A stretch of DNA of 64,000 bases from PALSA-612 sp963776735 (GTDB lineage: Bacteria; Actinomycetota; Thermoleophilia; Gaiellales; Gaiellaceae): positions 1-64,000 of the forward strand of contig CAVZNV010000004.1 in assembly GCA_963776735.1 (NCBI GenBank). Direction: 5' to 3'. This document shows positions 60,187-64,000 of this stretch, one piece after another. Under the pieces are notes generated by a model, which saw only the letters and a program-made list of their open reading frames with translations, was not told the DNA's origin and searched no databases. The translations under genes and the position numbers were made by a program. Every line of letters begins with the position of its first letter. Position 1 is the first letter of the stretch.

Positions 60187-62169
60187 TCAACGACTTCCCT
60201 CCAACCTTGCCTTCCTGTTCCCCCGGGTGACGCGGTCGAGTGCGATGCCCAGCGCGAGGATCGCGATCGAGGCGACGACACCCGGCCCGAACTGGCCCTG
60301 CTGCAGACCGTACGCGACCTCGTAGCCGAGGCCTCCCGAACCGACGAGGCCGCCGATCACGACGACGGCGAGCACCATGATGATCCCCTGGTTGACGCCG
60401 AGCATGATCGCGTCGCGCGCCAACGGGATCTTCACCTTCAAGAGCACCTGCCGCTGCGTCGCGCCGAACGACTCGGCCGCCTCGACCGTGTTCGACGGCA
60501 CGTCCTTGATCCCGGCCGAGACCAGCCGGATCACGACCGGCGACGCATAGAGCACTGCGGCGACGATCCCCGGCACGAGCGAGACCGGGAACAGGTAGAT
60601 GAACGGGATCAGGTAGACGAGCTGCGGCAACGTCTGCAGCACGTCGAGCACAGGCCTGAAGGCGGCGGCCGCCCGTTTGCTCTCGGCCACCCAGACGCCG
60701 ATCGGGAAGCCGACCAGCATCGTCAGGACGAGCGCGACGACGACCTGCGAGGCGGTGTTCATCCCGTTGTCCCACTCGCCGATGACGCCGATCACGCTCA
60801 GCATCACGAAGGTCACGATCGCCGGCCGCAGACCGGAGAGCAGAAAGGCGATCAGCGTCAGCCCGCCGAGCATGATCGGCGACGGCGTCTGCGTGAAGAA
60901 GTTCAGCAGCGGCTCCAGGCCGTACTGGACGAGGTGGTTCCCGATCCAACTCGTGATCGTGAAGATGAACGTCGACGGGTCCTCGACGTAGTTGAGTGCC
61001 GACTGGATCTGCTGCTGGAGCCAGGTCGGGAGGTTCCCGGCGTTCACGTACGCGGAGCCGGCGTCGAGCACGTAGGCGATGCCGACCGAGATGCCGATCG
61101 CGAGCACCGTGGCTCCCGTGTAGATCCGCAGCCGGCGGCGCTTCTCGTCCGTGAGGTGCACGCGCGTCGGGTCGGTGCGCTCGGCCATGGCTTCCGTCGA
61201 GCGGTCGATCGAGATGGCCATGATCACGATCGCGATCCCGGCGAGAACGGCCAGGGCCGGGTTCGTGTTCAGGCCGTTCGTGACCAGGCCGCCGAGCCCG
61301 GGGTCGGTGTTGATCAGCGCCGCGATCACGACCATCGAGAGCGCGAACAGGATCGTCTGGTTGACCGCGAGCAGCAGCATCTTGCGGGCGAGCGGGACCT
61401 GCACCTTCGAGAGCAGCTGCCAGCGTGTCGAGCCCATCGCCTCGGCGGCCTCGACCGTGTTCGCCGGAACACCGCGGATGCCGAGCGCCGTGATCCGCAC
61501 CGCGACCGGCACCGAGTAGATCATCGTCGTCACCACTGCAGCGCCCGGGCCGACCGAGAACAGGATCACGATCGGCATCAGGTAGGCGAACGCCGGGACG
61601 ATCTGCATCGCGTCCAGCACCGGCGTGATCACAGCCAGGAAGCGGTCGGAGCGGCCGGCGGCGATGCCGACGGGAACGCCGACCGCGAGCGAGAGCAGCA
61701 CGGAGGCGGCGACGAGCGCGAAGGTCTGCACCGCGTCCGCCCAGAGGCCCATGCCCGCGAAGGACACGAACGCGAAGACGACCCAGAGCCCGGCCCGCAC
61801 GCCGCCGAACCGCCAGGCAAGTAGCACGCCGGCGACGAACGTGCCGGCCCAGGTCAGGTCGTGGCAGAGCGAGGCGATCCACGAGACGAGGTCGCCGAGC
61901 CCGGTCGAGATCCCGTTCAAGATCGTGAAGATCACGCTCGGGTGGGCCGAGCCCTGCTGGTTCGAGAGCCAGCTCTGGAAGTCGTTCAGGTGCTGCGGCA
62001 GCGAGTTCCACGTCAGCGCCGCCGGCCAGGGAACTCCGCCGGGCCAGGCCTCGTACGCGATCACCATCCCGACGACGACGAGGCCGGCGAGGAGGAAGCG
62101 GTTGCGCCACCACGGGCGAGCGGCGGGGACGGCGATCGGCCCGACCCGTTCGGCCGCAACGACCATCAC
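60187..62169 (-). CDS. duplicated betaine ABC permease (ProW-ProW fusion)
   Basis: A 660-residue protein from GTG 62169 (or ATG 62166). It contains two complete ProW-type permease domains. The first has the EAA loop VPANTVEAAEAMGSTRWQLLSKVQVPLARKMLLLAVNQTIL, and the second DVPSNTVEAAESFGATQRQVLLKVKIPLARDAIMLGVNQGII. Each is followed by the same small-residue helices, with a charged linker (DRSTEAMAERTDPTRVHLTDEKRRRL) between them. A single chain would thus supply both pore halves of the importer, where usually two copies of one protein dimerise. The membrane part at 61940-62060 adds an extra N-terminal domain. Confidence 0.88.
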   Translation of the reverse strand: MMVVAAERVGPIAVPAARPWWRNRFLLAGLVVVGMVIAYEAWPGGVPWPAALTWNSLPQHLNDFQSWLSNQQGSAHPSVIFTILNGISTGLGDLVSWIASLCHDLTWAGTFVAGVLLAWRFGGVRAGLWVVFAFVSFAGMGLWADAVQTFALVAASVLLSLAVGVPVGIAAGRSDRFLAVITPVLDAMQIVPAFAYLMPIVILFSVGPGAAVVTTMIYSVPVAVRITALGIRGVPANTVEAAEAMGSTRWQLLSKVQVPLARKMLLLAVNQTILFALSMVVIAALINTDPGLGGLVTNGLNTNPALAVLAGIAIVIMAISIDRSTEAMAERTDPTRVHLTDEKRRRLRIYTGATVLAIGISVGIAYVLDAGSAYVNAGNLPTWLQQQIQSALNYVEDPSTFIFTITSWIGNHLVQYGLEPLLNFFTQTPSPIMLGGLTLIAFLLSGLRPAIVTFVMLSVIGVIGEWDNGMNTASQVVVALVLTMLVGFPIGVWVAESKRAAAAFRPVLDVLQTLPQLVYLIPFIYLFPVSLVPGIVAAVLYASPVVIRLVSAGIKDVPSNTVEAAESFGATQRQVLLKVKIPLARDAIMLGVNQGIIMVLAVVVIGGLVGSGGLGYEVAYGLQQGQFGPGVVASIAILALGIALDRVTRGNRKARLEGSR

Positions 62170-63239
62170 TCGTGCTCTCCCGCGATCGCTTCCAGCACCG
62201 CGTCGCGGTCGACGACGCCGACCAGCCTGTCGCCGTCCACGCAGCAGACCGGCCGCTCGCTGTTCGCGATCACCGGCACCGCCCGGCGGACGGTCGTGCC
62301 GACGTCGAGCTTCGGCCCGTCCTCCTCGCCCGGCTTCGCGTCGCGCATGATCCAGCGGAGCGTGAGGACGTGGCTGCGCGGGATGTCGCGGACGAAGTTG
62401 GTCACGTAGTCGTCCGCCGGCGAGCCCACCACGTCCTCGGGCGTGCCGACCTGGACGAAGCGGCCGTCGCGCATGATCGCGATGCGGTCGCCGAGTCGCA
62501 GCGCCTCGGGCAGGTCGTGCGTGATGAAGACCATCGTCTTGCCGGTCTCGTGCTGCAGGCGGATGACCTCGTCCTGCATGTCGCGGCGGATCAGCGGGTC
62601 GAGGGCGCTGAACGGCTCGTCGTAGAGCATCACCTTCGGGTCGACGGCGAAGGCGCGCGCGACGCCGACGCGCTGCTGCATGCCGCCCGAGAGCTGGTCC
62701 GGGAACTGGTTGGCCGCGTCCTCGAGACCGACGAGCCGGAGCATCTCGGCAGCGCGCTCGAGCCGCTTCGCCTTCGTCACGCCCTGCACCTCGAGCCCGA
62801 ACGCGACGTTGTCGATCACGCGCCGGTGTGCAAGCAGGCCGAAGTGCTGGAAGACCATCGAGACCTGATGACGGCGCAGGTCGCGAAGCTCGGCCGGCGT
62901 CGCAGCCATGACGTCCCGCCCGGTGATCTCGATCGAGCCCGCGGTCGGCTCGATCAGCCGGATCAGCGTGCGCACGAGCGTCGACTTGCCCGAGCCGGAC
63001 AGGCCCATGACGACGAACACCTCGCCGGGGAAGACCTCGAGCGAGATGTCCCGCACCGCCGCGACACAGCCGGTCTTCTCGCGCAGCTCGCCGCGCGGAA
63101 GGTCGGCGTCCGGGCTGCCGATGATCTGCTCCGCCTTCGGCCCGAACACTTTCCAGACGCCGGCCGCACGGATCAGAGGATTCCCGCGCTGGGCGCCTGC
63201 CGGCTGCGCCACGCCGGCGCTCGCCGCGGTGGCCGTCAT
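62166..63239 (-). CDS. glycine betaine ABC ATPase (ProV/OpuAA-like)
   Basis: A 357-residue protein from ATG 63239. It has the OpuAA N-terminal extension (GVWKVFGPKAEQIIGSPDADL), Walker A GLSGSGKST, VFQHFGLLAHRRVIDNVAFGLEVQGV, signature LSGGMQQRVGVARA, Walker B VMLYDEPFSALDPLIRRDMQDEV and FITHDLPEALRLGDR. One C-terminal CBS-like segment (IANSERPVCCVDGDRLVGVVDRDAVLEAI) may sense ionic strength. The stop overlaps the permease start. Confidence 0.92.
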   Translation of the reverse strand: MTATAASAGVAQPAGAQRGNPLIRAAGVWKVFGPKAEQIIGSPDADLPRGELREKTGCVAAVRDISLEVFPGEVFVVMGLSGSGKSTLVRTLIRLIEPTAGSIEITGRDVMAATPAELRDLRRHQVSMVFQHFGLLAHRRVIDNVAFGLEVQGVTKAKRLERAAEMLRLVGLEDAANQFPDQLSGGMQQRVGVARAFAVDPKVMLYDEPFSALDPLIRRDMQDEVIRLQHETGKTMVFITHDLPEALRLGDRIAIMRDGRFVQVGTPEDVVGSPADDYVTNFVRDIPRSHVLTLRWIMRDAKPGEEDGPKLDVGTTVRRAVPVIANSERPVCCVDGDRLVGVVDRDAVLEAIAGEHE

Positions 63240-63312
63240 GCCGAGTACCTGTTCAGACGGGCACCGTATCCAGGCGTGGAAGGGATGACAAGCGCGGTAG
63301 GCTCTCGATCCC

Positions 63313-64000
63313 GTGGGCGACCTTCCCGAGACGTCAGGCAGCCTCCCCGCCTCTGCGCGCGCCGTCGTGATCGGTGCGGGCATCGTCGGCAACTGCCTCG
63401 TCGGCTGGCTCGCCGAGCTCGGCTGGCGCGACCTGATCCTGCTCGACAAGGGCCCACTGCCGAATCCGGGCGGCTCGACCGGCCACGCCTCGAACTTCAT
63501 CTTCCCGGTCGACCACTCGAAGGAGATGACGCAGCTGACGCTCGAGAGCGTCCGCCAGTACGAGGAGCTCGGCGTCTTCACGGGGAGCGGCGGCATCGAG
63601 GTCGCACGCACGGAAGAGCGCATGCAGGAGCTGCACCGGCGCGTCACGTCCGCGAAGGCCTGGGGCATCGAGCCCGTCTCGATCGTCACGCCGGCCGAGG
63701 TGAAGGAGCTCGTGCCCTTCCTCGACGAGTCGGTGATCGTCGGCGGCTTCTACTCGCCGACAGTCGGCGTCGTCGACTCGCTGCGCGCCGGCACGCTGAT
63801 GCGCGAGCGAGCGCAGGCGTCCGGAGCGCTCACCGTGGCGGCGAACACCGAGGTGGTCGGGATCGACGTCGAGCACGGCCGCGTACGCCGCGTGCGCACG
63901 ACGCGCGGCGACGTCGAGGCCGAGTACGTGGTCGTCGCCTGCGGCTGCTGGAGCCCGCGGCTGGCGCGGATGGCCGGCGCGTCGATCCCGCTCACGCCCG
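63313..64000 (+). CDS. FAD-dependent dimethylglycine/sarcosine dehydrogenase-like protein, partial
   Basis: GTG 63313 gives 229 residues before the right edge. FAD-binding motif: AVVIGAGIVGNCLVGWLAELGWRDLILLDKG (about residues 18-48), then GGSTGHASNFIFPVDHSKEMTQLTLESVRQYEEL, where the GSTGHAS segment matches the covalent-FAD histidine region of the sarcosine/dimethylglycine dehydrogenase group. GGFYSPTVGVVDSLRAGTLMRERAQASGALTVAANTEVVGI and VVVACGCWSPRLARMAG follow. The neighbouring betaine importer and Hcy methyltransferase support demethylation of dimethylglycine or a related N-methyl amino acid. It is divergent from the importer across 73 bases. Confidence 0.85.
   Translation, partial: MGDLPETSGSLPASARAVVIGAGIVGNCLVGWLAELGWRDLILLDKGPLPNPGGSTGHASNFIFPVDHSKEMTQLTLESVRQYEELGVFTGSGGIEVARTEERMQELHRRVTSAKAWGIEPVSIVTPAEVKELVPFLDESVIVGGFYSPTVGVVDSLRAGTLMRERAQASGALTVAANTEVVGIDVEHGRVRRVRTTRGDVEAEYVVVACGCWSPRLARMAGASIPLTP

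Noticed and set aside
59947..61824. 625-codon open frame on the plus strand over the betaine permease gene
   Set aside because: It is a repetitive Asp/Arg/His-rich shadow, while the minus strand encodes a convincing membrane protein.

Overview
This is high-GC DNA, dense with short overlapping operons and many GTG/TTG starts. It looks like a soil or aquatic actinobacterium. Supporting traits are an F420-type luciferase-like enzyme, an MsiK-like shared sugar-ABC ATPase, a GntR/DasR-like operator set and secreted binding proteins without lipoboxes. Thermoleophilia (Gaiellales-like) is my guess, but the sequence alone does not prove it. About eleven single-base frameshifts break otherwise intact genes, nine of them between 15.5 and 21 kb. 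That pattern suggests an assembly with residual indel errors. No gene-free stretch exceeds 300 bases, and I saw no rRNA, tRNA, CRISPR array, transposase or phage gene.

Layout. 1-2.9 kb (-): two ketopantoate-reductase-like dehydrogenases, a short phosphotransferase-like protein and an M24 peptidase cut by the edge. 2.9-7.3 kb: EamA transporter, secreted protein, DNA polymerase IV and small proteins. 7.2-16.5 kb: ROK repressor facing a GH4 glycosidase, sugar kinase and peptide/oligosaccharide ABC importer, with a promoter and operator in the divergent gap. 16.7-25.1 kb: amine/polyamine catabolism (FAD oxidase, class III aminotransferase, APC permease-UspA fusion, Lrp regulator, saccharopine-dehydrogenase-like enzyme, aldehyde dehydrogenase). 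25.1-32.2 kb (-): PotABCD-type importer with a secreted beta-propeller gene at its head. 33.2-43.1 kb: an amino-sugar/muropeptide regulon (SIS isomerase/deaminase, NagA, MurQ, MsiK-like ATPase, GntR regulator, sugar importer, NagZ) with three TGGT-N4-ACCA operators. 43.2-50 kb: SDR-like protein, M20 amidohydrolase, FAD amino-acid oxidase, isochorismatase-like amidase, GlpD, PHP protein. 50.2-54.2 kb: a second Pot/Fbp-type importer. 54.1-64 kb: glycerophosphodiesterase, EamA transporter, then a betaine block (HAD, enolase-superfamily enzyme, homocysteine methyltransferase, glycine-betaine importer, dimethylglycine-dehydrogenase-like oxidase).

Two signals stand out. First, 58289-58894 is a carboxymuconolactone-decarboxylase/AhpD-type gene interrupted by one in-frame TGA exactly where the second cysteine of CxxC belongs. 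A 7-bp hairpin with an AGUU loop begins 17 nt past that TGA, as in a bacterial SECIS, so this is a candidate selenoprotein. Second, eight copies of a 23-25 bp palindrome (arms CCTTGCAACAC or CCAAGTAACAC around one base) are scattered over the window. Most sit at gene 3' ends, but some are read in frame as protein, including inside a glycerophosphodiesterase and a secreted propeller. In addition, three ABC operons carry a long perfect hairpin exactly at the binding-protein/permease junction.
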